Assembly: GCF_003590095.1 (NCBI RefSeq)
Contig: NC_039478.1
Coordinates: 2,418,001 to 2,482,000 of the forward strand
Direction: 5' to 3'
DNA: 64,000 nt
DNA from: Trichoplusia ni
Lineage: Eukaryota > Arthropoda > Insecta > Lepidoptera > Noctuidae
In this document: piece by piece, positions 1 through 11,005 of the stretch
How the letters are laid out: every line of letters begins with the position of its first letter
How positions within the stretch are numbered: the first letter of the stretch is position 1
Notes under the pieces: model-generated
What the model was told of the DNA's origin: nothing
The model's input: only the letters and a program-made list of their open reading frames with translations
The model's database searches: none
Made by a program: the position numbers and the translations under genes

Positions 1-1792
1 ATGAAGCTGAAATAATACCTTTACTTAAACTGACACCTGCATCTGCTCAGGAATCTCCATTCACGTTGTATTCAGCCAGCTGTGATGAAAAGGCTAGAAA
101 TTTTAATCACATGAGCATTATTAAACGTTTATCCAAACAATTTTGTTCAATAGTAGTGCTCAATAATGTTAGATTAGTCCCAGTACCTTAATTTAATGTT
201 GTAGATGCGTATGGTAACAATATACATACAATTTCTAACATATTCTGCCTTATCTTCACAGAAACCACCTCACAAACTTTTTATTTTGCTCAAAATAAGT
301 TAAACGCAGTATTTAACATGGAAATATACTACTGTGAATTCAAAATTCATCTTATTGGCTAATAAATTCTGTTATTAAAGCATTACATTCCTCCTAAAGA
401 TTCAAATGAAGATTTAATCCCTAAAATTACAATACAACACAATAGTTAAAATTTTAAATAATATCTACAAGTAATGCTTCAAAGGCATGCTTTGAAGACT
501 TCAAATTCTCAATCAAATCTGGTGAGAAGAAGACAGTTCCAACTCTAATTTAGCTTCATAATGAGTACCTTTACTTGTAAGATCAAAACACCTTTGCTGG
601 AGAGATGAATGAATGTTGAATTTAACAATCGGTGCCTTATTCTTTATATTATCACAGTTAACTCACTGTCTCTCACTATCTCAGTCACATACTGGCTCTG
701 GCTGGGGGATCCAACAGTCTTGTCAAAGCAGATTAGTTCCGCACTGATTCTAACAATCTTCACAAACAGCAAATCTAAGAAATATGTATCATTTTCAGTA
801 GAATGTTTGTGATACACACTCTGAACAAAGGCACTTCTGATTAGAAATGTGTAAGCACATTCCAAACAGCTTACAGTACTCACACATAATGCAGAAATGG
901 GCAGATAAACACTGAATTTACATTTAGCACGTGAATGAGCTTCAGAGCTCATTAAGAAATGCAAGCAATATACAAAACCAATAAAATACTTACTAATTAC
1001 AATCAAAATACAATGAAAAAGCATTTTGGCTTTGTTAATAGAGAAAGAGCTGCAACTTTATCTTTACTCTCGCTTCAAAATGACTTGAAGTTTACTCAAA
1101 TAGTCACCATTTGGCCTAAACTGTATCAAGTTCAATTCAATTTAAATTTAAATCGTCGAGGGCTCATAAAGGGGAGAATAAACTCACGTTGTTTTTTACA
1201 AGAAATTTACTAAAGTATAAAAGCGCACATTGACATAAAATAAAATACGGAATACATCCCTAAGATAAAACACAAAATACAGTAAGACAGAGAATTTAGA
1301 ATTTAAAATTACAAAGACCAAATATAATGATATCTTTAAATTAACAAAGGACTGCATCACACTCGCACTGATTTGTTTCCTAATTACCTTCTAACAAAAG
1401 ATGTTGATCTAAACTGGGTATTCTTTTCTTAATTTATTATCATTTTGCCCACGCATCGAAACAATTTTTAACAACACCCAAACTAGCGGACTAACTTCCT
1501 CACCACATTCGCAATTTGACCAAATCATTCTATTACAATATTTTCGCTTTCGATCCAAATTAGAACAAATAAGTACAAGAGATAACAGTAAAATTTAGAG
1601 CGACAGCATTTTTTTACTTTTTTTTATTTTATGACAGATTAAATTTACCAAATTTATAAAGATAGGGACGCATTCTGCGAAGCATAGCAAAGATTAGAGA
1701 ATAAAGAGATATAAAAGACACAATACAAAAACGCACACCGGACAACGTGACCTTGGTACAGGGGTCACGTTGCGGGTACAATCAGTGTGCGT
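1..1792. other. AT-rich 3' flank of the 97-aa gene
   Basis: AT-rich sequence downstream of the minus-strand gene at 1793-2482, probably its 3' UTR and then intergenic DNA. The only long open frame, 644-1024 minus (126 codons), has no splice context, domain or skewed composition, and its length is about what chance allows in this much AT-rich DNA. I see no RNA gene or recognised repeat here. Confidence 0.4.
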
Positions 1793-2482
1793 TTATGTTG
1801 ACATGATGATGACATTGGGTTTACTGTGCGGCTGCTCCGGTGGCTTGGGCAAGGCCGCGGCTCCCTGTGGCGCCGGGGCCTGCTTGACCTCCGGTTGCTG
1901 GAACGGGTTCACCACCCGGCTGCGGGTGCCCAGCTCAGGATCATTCATCAGCTCGATAGCCAACTTCCGCACATTCTCGGCGGTGAAGCCGTGGTTCTCC
2001 TCGTGCTGCACCGGCGGTATCTCTACCGTCTGGGGTCCCGTGCCTGAAACGTGATTAGAACTTAATTAGCACTGATATCCCAAAATGGCGGCAGGTTCCC
2101 TCTTTATAGATGTGCATATGTATTTTCATGAATGACTGATTGGAAGATTATTTAAGTCGAATATTAATGATCAATCAACACTTGCTCCACTGTAACACTG
2201 TTTATATTTACGAAAAAAATACCTTAGTAACCACGTTTAAAAACCAAACATATTCAATGTTTTTTGGTTAAAACCCTTTCAAATTTGCAATCAAAATTAA
2301 AGTTTAATTAAGATACCAATTTGATTTACTTTAAAGGCACAAAATAGAAAAACAAAAACAAAGAACACCGCTTTGATCAAAGACAACGTGGTAGCACAAC
2401 CTAAGTCTCAGTAAAAGGAACAATTAGGGATGTCCTTACCTGATGAATACAGGCTCCAGGGAGGCACCTTCGACATGTTCAT
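1793..2482 (-). CDS. Two-exon small proline-rich protein, 97 aa, function unknown
   Basis: Reconstructed CDS join 2482-2440 and 2043-1793 (minus). The intron 2439-2044 (396 bp) has donor TCAG/GTAAGG and acceptor TTTCAG. Total 294 nt, 97 aa plus stop. The protein starts MNMSKVPPW. The middle (FTAENVRKLAIELM) is helix-like and is followed by a Pro/Ala/Gln-rich tail. It has no cysteine motif, signal peptide or membrane segment. Unlike most neighbours, the start codon is in exon 1; a second ATG lies two codons further in. The shared promoter element of the cluster lies at 2604-2615, about 165 bp upstream of the donor, which ties this gene to the others even though its protein looks unrelated. Seen: splice sites, frame, motif. 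Inferred: single transcript. Function unknown. Confidence 0.8.
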
Positions 2483-2603
2483 CGTGCGTTTCTTTGTAGG
2501 CTCCAGTTTGGAAACTTTCTATTACTTTTCACAAAAACAGCAGAGCAGCGTCCGTCACAACCGAAGCGTCGGGATGCAGTAATCAATGCAGCAATCCCGA
2601 GTA

Positions 2604-2615
2604 CGCAAGTGCAGT
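2604..2615 (-). promoter_or_regulatory. Shared cluster promoter element (variant CGCAAGTGCAGT)
   Basis: Plus-strand reading ACGCAAGTGCAGT. It sits upstream of the 97-aa gene, 165 bp from its first donor, with GATGCA at 2573-2578 between motif and gene. It matches the element found upstream of six other minus-strand genes. Confidence 0.7.
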
Positions 2616-3472
2616 GGGGGATATTCCAGACACTGTATAGGAATATAGGCATTATAGCTAAGCCCTACCGTACTGCCAACCGTACGTCAAACACGAGCAG
2701 CGACGACTGTCTCGTCCCTTTCGCACAGGGGTGTAGTTTTCGATGTACATTGAGCAATTTGCATGTGTTGTGCACTCAAACACGTGTATCGAAGCCACAA
2801 TGGACAACTTATCTGTTATGACTGGCTTTAAGGACTATTTTTGATACTAAATTAATGTCGAACCCCTCTGAATCGACTCGTTCAGTTTTTGTTGTCGATT
2901 ACTGTCACATCAGATTTTAAATATGCTCCACGAGATACTTCTTTGAATGAAACCTTTAGATTATACTTGACAAATACTTGAACTTGAAAGAATTTGACAA
3001 TCTTGATTGCGCAACATTGTCAAACAAAGTGTTCAAAAAAGTTAGATTCAATTACTTTTAAATAATTCTCATTTTTGTGAACTTATCTTCTCATGTAAAC
3101 TTTGTAAAGTCGCCTTAACTTCTTATCTTGACTCCATTTCTGAAAAAAAAACAAAAGATCAGCATTAATTTCAATTAAATAGACCAGACCAGGCCGACGT
3201 TCAAAAAAGTTTTTTTATTAAAAAAAGTATATCCTCGACATAATTAATAATAACTTAATTTATGTTAATCTCAAGCAAAACCTGAAAGCTGTCAGCTTCG
3301 AAAATGTTCGTTACAAGATCGTTTTCAACTTATTCAAAGTTGTGAACAGGGTGTAACGGTCAATTAGCATGCTTCGATGAAAGCTAGATAATAATATACC
3401 CAACCAGCATCTGGCGATTTGTACCAGACACATTATATTTAAACTGGTCAAAAACGAGGGCTCGGACCCTTC

Positions 3473-3664
3473 TCAATTTATAAAAGACTCTTTGTTCTCA
3501 CATTCATTGAAGTACTGCACAATTGGATCGAGTAATACACCTTTTAAATCGACTCCAAAATTGTTACTACGGGCACTTAATTTTAGTCTGGTTTCTGTCC
3601 CTACAAAGGACGCCTTGTGATAACCGTCAAAATAACCAGCGGTTTCCGGTACAACTTTAAACAC
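3473..3664 (-). pseudogene. Orphan protein-like exon, 63 codons, frameshifted from an upstream ORF
   Basis: A minus-strand open frame beginning with GTG at 3664 reads like real protein: VFKVVPETAGYFDGYH, then KLSARSNNFGVDLKGVLLD, ending NKESFIN and a stop. It lies in less AT-rich DNA than its surroundings. The ORF immediately upstream (3864-3664) is in a different frame and ends at 3664, so either a splice acceptor (TTTTAAG before TTAGTG) or a frameshift separates them. No upstream exon with a matching phase or start is evident, and no cluster promoter element lies near. It could be a transposon fragment, a degraded cluster gene or the last exon of an unseen gene. I do not recognise the family. 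Confidence 0.35.
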
Positions 3665-4332
3665 TAACTTAAAACATTTAAATCACAAACTTCAACAAAA
3701 GTTATTGAAAATGGAAAATGTGATAGTTTTCCTAAAACATTTTTTGTAAAGACATTTTTCCATCTGTAAGTATTGAACATGACTAACACGTTTCCTCTGA
3801 CGCACGTTTCAGGTATTCCAACATTCAGGAGAAAATCTCCTAATTTTCCCCAAACGTTGGCCAAACACCCACAAACATTTGATAAATTGGTTAGTATTTT
3901 GATTTATAGCTATTGCGTGAGACGAGCGAACGACGCAAAACTATCTGTCTCTTTTTGCTTAGGAAGGTTGTGTATGTGCGAGAGTGACAGGATATTTAAT
4001 TACGCAGTTTTTAGGAGCAAGAACAGTTGTAATGTTTCATCACGTTCTTTGGCCTTGAAGCCAACAATATGTCTCCCCTCGTATCAAAGTCTGAGAGGGG
4101 AAAATTTATTGATTGCCTCGAGGGTTCGCCCCTTTATTATACCTGGCGACGAAATACTATAAATTAGGTCAACCGAAATTTGCAAATGGCTTTAAAGTTC
4201 TTTTTTTTAGGAATATGTTATTTTTTTACTTACCACACTCTTGGGTCTTAAAGAATCGTGCCCTCTAGACGTATAGGCAGACATATATGGACCCTATCTA
4301 AAAGTAGATAGTAGGGCTGATTTTTGAGTCGA

Positions 4333-4359
4333 GTCGTTTCTATCACTTATAGAAACGAC
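4333..4359. repeat. Perfect 11-bp inverted repeat (hairpin)
   Basis: GTCGTTTCTAT (4333-4343) and its exact reverse complement ATAGAAACGAC (4349-4359) flank a 5-nt loop, CACTT. It lies in the 3' flank of the 148-aa gene. The stem is too short for a typical microRNA precursor; it may be a transposon end or chance. Confidence 0.55.
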
Positions 4360-4918
4360 ACTTATATAGGAAATAGGTTAAATGAAACAAGGGAATACGT
4401 TTTTTATTATTTTTTATCACATCAATCACTACATCAGGAAATGTGAATTATCCTAAAAATACTACGGTAAATACAACATTTAGTAAAATTCCTAAGAAAA
4501 ATAGGTTTGTAGAGGAGTAAAAATAATTTGTTCGATTTTATTATAGTAAATAATCATATCAAATTAGGCCAAATGAAACGATACTAATAATATATTCTCA
4601 AATAGGTTTTAAAATGTATAGAGACTCCAAAAGGTAAACAATATAAAGCCTGTCCTGCTATCTAGGCGGATCAGTGTGTGACTGTAGGAAACATAGCTTC
4701 CTCCGCCAGCTCTGCATCTAGTAAAACTGAAAATAAATAAAAAGGCTTAAACTATTCTGACACTCACATATACGGCCAGAAAACACCGATGTGCACAGAG
4801 AAACCTACAACCTTCGCAGCTAACTAACTCGACAATTAGGGACTTTCAAGAGACAGGGTTGAAGAGCCGCGAGAAATTCGGATTGAGACATAGATTGGGA
4901 ATTGTCGAATGTTAAAAA

Positions 4919-5456
4919 TTAATATTTAAAGTGGCTGAACGCTGGGGTGCGTTCGTTACGTCCGCCAATTTTTGAAGCGTCGTCGCAGTCACGCCGCACA
5001 CAGCAGTACGCTACCAGGTGGGCTCGATTGACCACACATGGGCAGTAGGCCGGAGAGAAGTTCTCCGGGAAGCCGTTGGCATCCTTCTTGGTTCCAGGAT
5101 TGTCGCGGCAGGCCGGGAACGTGGTGCTGTACTGCGGGAAGATCGGGCTCCCTGGAATAACATAATTAGGAATGTTTAACATCTGCATGTCTCGTCTACA
5201 ATCGAAAGTCCTTTGTACGTAGGATTAGAAAGGTATTCTTACCGCCTTCACGACGGAACACCTTCTCGAGCTGCTCCCACTTGACCTTGTCGCAGTCGCT
5301 ACGTGAGCAGCAGATGGTGCCAGCCACGACGTGGTTGCGGTTTAGGTGGTTGGCAATCGTCTCCCTGTGGGAATCGAGAGTCGGCAGGTTCCGCATGCCG
5401 ATGTCGTTACGCCACTGCTGGCGATGAGGAACGCCCGAAGCGTTCATTGAATTCAT
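4919..5456 (-). CDS. Cysteine-rich 148-aa protein with duplicated CCxRxDC motif
   Basis: CDS join 5456-5243 and 5151-4919 (447 nt). The intron 5242-5152 is 91 bp. A non-coding first exon ends at 5850 (CTTCG/GTAAGT), and the intron 5849-5459 ends in TTTCAG. Exon 2 begins AG/at-ATG, so the start lies two bases into the exon. The motif ICCSRSDCDK (C49, C50, C55) recurs in exon 3 as YCCVRRDCDD (C121, C122, C127), so the two coding exons look like duplicated halves. Exon 3 also has CPC at 108-110. The CC-x-R-x-D-C pattern resembles CxCRDC in the genes at 16564 and 47601, suggesting distant kinship and possibly metal binding or disulphides (inference). No signal peptide is visible. The promoter element is at 5997-6010. 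Function unknown. Confidence 0.85.
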
Positions 5457-5996
5457 ATCTGAAATCAGTATACAATACAATTTACTCAATGAATATTTAT
5501 CAATGTAAAAAATCAATGATTGAAGTCGCATTTAGGGCTTATCGCAAGGGCGTTGCGAAGGCGTGGTTTAAATAAAACATTCGCCTTAATTTAATCTATT
5601 TAAAACTCTTTTATGGTTTCTGGCTTCAAGTGACACACTCGCTTCATCGCTTCTCGCGTAATAACTTACTTCAAAGACTAATTCAACTACAAAAGACATT
5701 AACATAGCGTTGTGTAATACTTATATCATAAGGCACAGCTAAAAATAGAACCAATCGCAATAGGAAGTTGTTACTAAGGGTGACGTACAAACGATATCAA
5801 TACGTTACGATTCCCTACACTTGTACAAATCTGAATACTGAGTACTTACCGAAGTGGATCAGCCACGCAAGCAAACGGTAATAGTGGATGAATATTTTGA
5901 CGGTTTTCGTTGGGCTCGGGGTGAACTGCGAGGCTGTTGAGACCGGACTACCTGACCCGGGTATGGCTCTATTGACGGATGCAACATGGCACTATT

Positions 5997-6010
5997 GCGC
6001 AAGTGCAATT
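5997..6010 (-). promoter_or_regulatory. Shared cluster promoter element GCGCAAGTGCAATT
   Basis: Exact consensus, 148 bp upstream of the first donor (5849) of the 148-aa gene, with GATGCA at 5978-5983 downstream. It contains TTGCGCAA, which resembles a C/EBP palindrome, overlapping an E-box-like CAAGTG. Confidence 0.8.
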
Positions 6011-6270
6011 TTAGGCCGCCTACATACTGACCCCTATCGCTACGGATATTATGTCGTAAACTGAGATGTGGAGGGAAAGTTAAAATATTTTGATCGGTGG
6101 GATTAAAACGGTTTTACAAAAACTTGTAGAAACAACGTGTGTTTTAGAAGATTTTGCCTTTGACTTCGTTTGCGAGGTTATAAAGAAGGAATTAAAAAAA
6201 TCGGTTACTTTTAAAGTATCCTGAAATGGAATTTAAAAACAAATTATTTCAATAATGGTGGTGATTGGCG

Positions 6271-7640
6271 AGTCCGACTTGATAATCAAACCAGCCAGTT
6301 AGCCTTGCCTTTGCAACAACATTTTTCTTTTGCTTTGGAGTTATGTTGAAACAGAGTCCTCTCCTCCAATGATATTTCCAAAAAAAAATATGTTTGGAGC
6401 GTGAAAAAGCTTATTGAAAAATTAAATACTTATAACGCCTAACTTGTTCTTTTTATTAGGGATTAACTATAAAATAAAATAAAAACTTCACTTTAGATAA
6501 TACCTATTAAATCGTTATAATCAAAAGATAGGCATACGCTCTTATGGGCTCCTTTTTTAATTTGTATGAGAAACAATTCTGTTATACATGATTTTTAAGT
6601 AGCTTTACCCGATGTCGCAGCTCCCGAAAAAAAATTACAATGTCGCCGCCTTTTTTAGTATTTCTCATTGCTGCTCTGTTCCTTTAGATGAAATCGTGAT
6701 GTAAAGATTATCGCTTCAAAAACTTAATTGAAGCGGAACTTAACGGAACCATATTACTAAGGACCCGGTGTCTGTTTGTCTGTCTGTCACCTGGCTGTAT
6801 CTCAGGAACGGTGATAGCCAGACAGAAATACAATGTGACAAGGCCATAAAGGATTATTGAAACCATATAGTTTTACAATTTGTGCTGGTACATATTACTG
6901 TAACGCTCGGAATTGTAATCTATCATCTGCATTTTATGAAAGTTAGCTACAAAACAGTGTGATAAATCATCGAGAATATTTACGATTTACTATAACCTAT
7001 TTTAAAAGATTTTTTTGTTACAATTGTGTGGTATAAAAAAAAAATGAAGGAAAATGCATTTATGTTTACACCGCAAAATGTCGCTTTCATCATCATCATC
7101 ATTCTTGAATGACCCACAGTTGGGCAAAGATCTCCCGTTGTTAATATCTACCGTTCTTCTCTGCCTCATGTCCTTCGCGTCCATTCTATTTCAGCTATAT
7201 TGTTATATCGCCTGTCCATCACGTCTGTCCTGTACAAAGCGACAGTATTTAGACCGTTACCATGGCTACAATCTTTCTACAAATCATCAGGTTTATTCCT
7301 TGTGCGTTTTGTTTTTAATTCTGTTAATCAATACCCCTTAACTTCTTAAAAGTAGTATTTGTCCTTTCTCGCTCTCTAAAATACATTTTTAGTTAAATTA
7401 GTTTAAACTAATTTAAAATGTGTCTCAGTCTGAGATAAGTTTACTCATTATTAATAATTTATTAATCCTTATAAACATAAATGACTTCGAATATAAAGAC
7501 TGCTTCAATACATCATTATAGGACTTTTAAAATTAATAAATTTTTACATTCCATTGAAAAGATATCATGAGATTAAAAAAATAAGTTATTTGAAAAATAT
7601 TGCATGGTCGGTGGTCGCACCGGCGTCATCGGTAACGAAA
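6271..7640. repeat. First unit of a 1.4-kb tandem duplication
   Basis: This unit begins AGTCCGACTTGATAATC and ends near CGGTGGTCGCACCGGCGTCATCGG. The same sequence in the same order starts again 1,390 bp later at 7661. Both units carry GTCTGTTTGTCTGT-type sequence, a (TCA)n run in TCGCTTTCATCATCATC, and an antisense ORF starting MDAKDMRQRRTVDINNGR (7002-7184 here). The ORF is short and overlaps a plus-strand ORF, and nothing marks it as a gene. The unit is most likely a non-autonomous transposon or an old repeat duplicated as a block. Confidence 0.85.
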
Positions 7641-7660
7641 CATAAAACCGTCAATTGATG

Positions 7661-9520
7661 AGTCCGACTAGGTAATCAAACCAGCCAGTCAGCCTTGCCT
7701 TTGCAACAACATTTTTTCTTTTGCTTTGGAGTTATGTTAAAACAGAGTCCTCTCCTCGAAAGATATTTCCAAAAAAAATATGGTTGGAGCTTGAGCAAGC
7801 TTATTGAAAAATTAAATACTTATAACGCCTAACTTGTTCATTTTAATAGGGATTAACTATTAACATAAGATAAAAACTTCACTTTAGATAATACATCATA
7901 TATGTACGAGTATATAAATCGTTATAATCACAAGATAGGCATACGCACTTATGGACTCCTTTTTTAATTTGTATGAGAAACAATTCTGTTATACATGATT
8001 TTTACGTAGCTTTACCCGATGTCGCAGCCCCCGAAAAAAAATTACAATGTCGCCGCCTTTTTTAGTATTTCTCATTGCTGCTCTGTTCCTTTAGATAAAA
8101 TCGTAATGTAAAGATTATCGCTTCAAAAACTTAATTGAAGCGGAACTTAACGGAACCATATTACTAAGGACCCGGTGTCTGTTTGTCTGTATATCACCTG
8201 GCTGTATCTCAGGAACGGTGATAGCCAGACAGAAATACAATGTGACAAGGCCATAAAGTCTGACACAGTTTGACAATTTGTGCTGGTACATATTACTGTA
8301 ACGCTCGGAATTGTAATCTATCATCTGCATTTTAGGAAAGTTAGCTACAAAACAGTGTGATAAGTCATCGAGAATATTTACGATTTACCATAACCTATTT
8401 TAAAAGATTTTTTTGTTACAATTTTGTGGTATAAAAAAAAATAATGAACGAAACTGCATTTATGTTTACACCGCAAAATGTCGCTTTCATCATCATCATC
8501 AGTCTTGAATAACCCACTGTTGGGCAAAGATCTCCCGTTGTTTATATCTACCGTTCTTCTCTGCCTCATGTCCTTCGCATCCATTCTATTCCAGCTATAT
8601 AGTTACCTGTCCATCACGTCTGCCCTGTACAAAGCGACATTATTTAGACCGTTACCATGGCTACAATCTTCGTTTATTCCTTGTGTGTTTTGGATTTTTT
8701 TTAATTTAATTCTGTTAATCAATACCCCTTAACTTCTTTAAAGTAGTATTTGTCCTTTCTCGCTCTCTAAAATACATGTTTAGTTAAATTAGTTTAAAAT
8801 AATTTAAAATGTGTCTCAGTCTGAGATAAGTTTACTCATTAATAAAAAGTTAGCGATAGTAAGTATTATTAGTAGGTGCACCAAAAATATAAATTTAAAG
8901 TTTAAAAAACACTAAAATAAGCTATTATAGGTGCACAGAAAATTTAAAAATAAATTACGGATCGTACAAGTTGTCTCATTTCTGGGCTTAAGTCTAAACT
9001 ATGTGCTGTTAATTATATCGTATACTAGCTGTTGCCCGCGACTTCGTCCCCGTGGGTAGAAGATATAAGTTATGATTTATACCTGCCTTGGATTTTTTCA
9101 CATTTTCCATTGTATCTTCGCTCCTATTAGTCGCAGCGTGATAGTTTATAGCCTAAAGCCTTCCTCGATGAATAGTCTATTCAACACAAAAAATATTTTT
9201 TACCAGTTCTTCCTGAGATTAGCGCGTTCAAACAAACAAACAAACTCTTCAGCTTTATATATTAGTATAGAGTATAGATTTGATTACTAGTCGGCGTGTC
9301 AGTCACGCTGAATATAAAGTTCTTTTATTTAATTTAAACTTTTTATTAATCCTTATAAACATAAATGACTCCGAATATAAAGACTGCTTCAATACATCAT
9401 TATAGGACTTTTAAAATTATTAAATTTTTACATTCCATTGAAAAGATATCACGAGATTGAAAAAATAAGTTATTTGAAAAATATTGCATGGTCGGTGGTC
9501 GCACCGGCGGCATCGGTATG
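7661..9520. repeat. Second unit of the tandem duplication, with an insertion
   Basis: Near-identical to 6271-7640, with small indels and substitutions. After the shared TCTGAGATAAGTTTACTCATT, homology breaks at about 8842 and resumes at about 9340 (TTATTAATCCTTATAAAC). The roughly 0.5-kb insert includes the LINE-like fragment at 9025-9290. The insertion therefore followed the duplication, or was lost from unit 1. Confidence 0.85.
9025..9290 (+). mobile_element. LINE-like repeat fragment (GTTGCCCGCGACTTCGTCC type)
   Basis: Carries the CTAGCTGTTGCCCGCGACTTC start and the TATAAGTTATGATTTATACC segment shared with 38480-38780. This sequence type is very common in lepidopteran genomes as a LINE or SINE fragment; the exact family is not determined. 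It ends in TTTATATATTAGTATAG. Confidence 0.7.
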
Positions 9521-9539
9521 GAAATATAAAGAAAAGAGT

Positions 9540-10300
9540 TAAAGTAACTGAGGGTAACAAAGACGAGAAGAGTAAGCGTAAAAACTCAGGAGCTACAGGT
9601 CGAGTTGAAAAATTATGTCAGTGTTAGATAGTATCCATGGCACTGATAAATTAACCAGCAAAATTCTAGCTCCAATACTGGTTGATTTTGATGTGCCGTG
9701 CTTCTCCGAGGCTGTGGATGCCTGGAGACTCGCATGCCCAAGTGAAAATTTACCTGGCTGCCCATCATCTAAGAAGCTGTAGCTGTAGTATGATCACCTG
9801 ATTTCTACTCTGCCGCTCCTGCAGAGCGAGCGCGCCTCCTAGCTATGAGTGAGTGGGAGTCAGGTCTTTGGTTTTATGCACTACCGTCGTTGAATATAGG
9901 CGTCTTGTTCGACGACACAACTTTCCGTCTCGCTGCAGCCCTAAGACTAGGTGTTGCTTCTTAAATTGTTTTCTGTATCGCTGCCGCTGTGGTGAAGTGG
10001 TCAACTGCCTCGGTCGCAAGGGTCGTCACGCGAATATTAATGACATTATTCGTCGAGCTCTTGTTGCCGTCGGCGTGCCGGCTGTATTAGAACCGAATGG
10101 TTTGGTACGCGATGATGGCAAGAGACCAGACAGTATGTTTTTGTTCCCTTGGAAGATAGGTAGGCCATTAGTGTGGTACGCCACTCGAGTCGATCCTCTT
10201 GCGCCATCTCATCTTCCCGACTCTTCGTGCTGCGCTGGCTCTACTGAAACTTTAAAGCCGTGCTGGCCGAGTGCCAAAACGCTTATTAAATTTTAGCAAA
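9540..10300 (+). mobile_element. Decayed retroelement fragment with an endonuclease-like C-terminal region
   Basis: Plus-strand frames carry recognisable retroelement-type peptide. Around 9685-9775 there is FSEAVDAWRLACPS-like sequence, then in the open frame 9853-10296 CGEVVNC, RHANINDIIRRALVAVGVP, VLEPNGLVRDDGKRPD and GRPLVWYATRVDPLAPSHL. The last part resembles fragments found widely in invertebrate genomes, and its RPD plus downstream W-x-A-T layout suggests a PD-(D/E)xK nuclease (inference). Frames shift and the start is missing, so it is a relic and not a host gene. Confidence 0.6.
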
Positions 10301-10639
10301 GCGCCTTGTTCACACTTCTCGTGACCCAAAGGCTGGTTTTTACCATTAGCCATTCAACGTGGAAATGCTGCCAGCCTTTTGGGCACACTCCCAGCCGGCA
10401 GCGATGACAATGAATGAATTTTTGATGCTATCCAGTGTAATTTGACCTTCAAAAAGTGCTACTTTATATCTTCTAATCACAGCTAGTAAGCAAATAAATA
10501 TTTCTTGATTCAAACAAATAGGTACTTTAATTAACAAAACTGTGAAATCTATGTGCTATGCATCTTCATACTTTCCTTTAATTTCCAGTAATTCGTTATG
10601 TTTATGTTAGTGGAGTGGAAGTTAGGTAGTGAAGTGAAG
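10301..10639. other. Non-coding gap, nothing recognised
   Basis: Sequence between the retroelement relic and the next LINE-like repeat. The antisense 63-codon ORF at 10346-10537 has no support. Confidence 0.4.
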
Positions 10640-11005
10640 TGAGGAATTCGTGGCTAAGCTATAACTGCATAAGTGAATCGACCGCAGGTTAAGCTACACT
10701 TGACGCGGTAGGTCCGTAGATAGGTCATCTTTGTCAAAACAAGCTCTTCCGTGTTTCGAAAGGCACGTTAAATTGTGGGTCCCGGCTGTTATTCCTACAT
10801 CTATGACAGTCGTTACAGGCAGTCAGAAGCGTAAAAAGTCTGACAACCAGTCTAACCAAGGGGTATTGTGTTGTCTAGGTAACTGGGTGGAGGAGGTCAG
10901 ATAGGCAGTCGCTCCTTGTAAAACACTGGTACTCATCTGAAACGGGTTAGACTGGAAACCGACCCCAACATAGTTGGGAAAAGGCTAGGCCGATGTGATC
11001 TTTTC
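10640..11005 (+). mobile_element. LINE 3' end, probably RTE-like
   Basis: Contains the hallmark lepidopteran block TAACTGGGTGGAGGAGGTC, then AAAACACTGGTACTC, GTTAGACTGGAAACCGAC and TTGGGAAAAGGCTAGGCCGATG. Related copies lie at 13133-13510 (opposite strand) and 37845-37995. The GATGATGAT-type ending in the related copies is typical of RTE-class LINEs (family assignment is inference). Confidence 0.7.

Larger units (their letters stand above)
2616..4918. other. Intergenic stretch with an orphan exon-like ORF and repeat-like DNA
   Basis: Mostly AT-rich, between two cluster genes. It contains the exon-like minus-strand ORF at 3473-3664, a stretch at about 3900-4010 that resembles lepidopteran dispersed repeats, and a perfect 11-bp inverted repeat at 4333-4359. 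The plus-strand ORF at 3773-4162 runs across the repeat-like part and is not supported as a gene. Confidence 0.4.

Noticed and set aside
644..1024. 126-codon minus-strand ORF
   Set aside because: No splice context, domain or composition shift; about one ORF of this length is expected by chance in 64 kb of AT-rich DNA. It lies in the 3' flank of the 97-aa gene.
1770..2054. Plus-strand ORFs over the 97-aa gene
   Set aside because: Shadows of the GC-richer minus-strand exon, which has splice sites and the promoter element.
3773..4162. 129-codon plus-strand ORF
   Set aside because: It crosses repeat-like sequence and is antisense to other candidate frames; no start context, poly(A) site or family.
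7002..7184. ORF starting MDAKDMRQRRTVD, repeated at 8378-8584
   Set aside because: It recurs only because the DNA is duplicated; the frame overlaps an opposite-strand ORF and the copies differ at their ends without sign of constraint.
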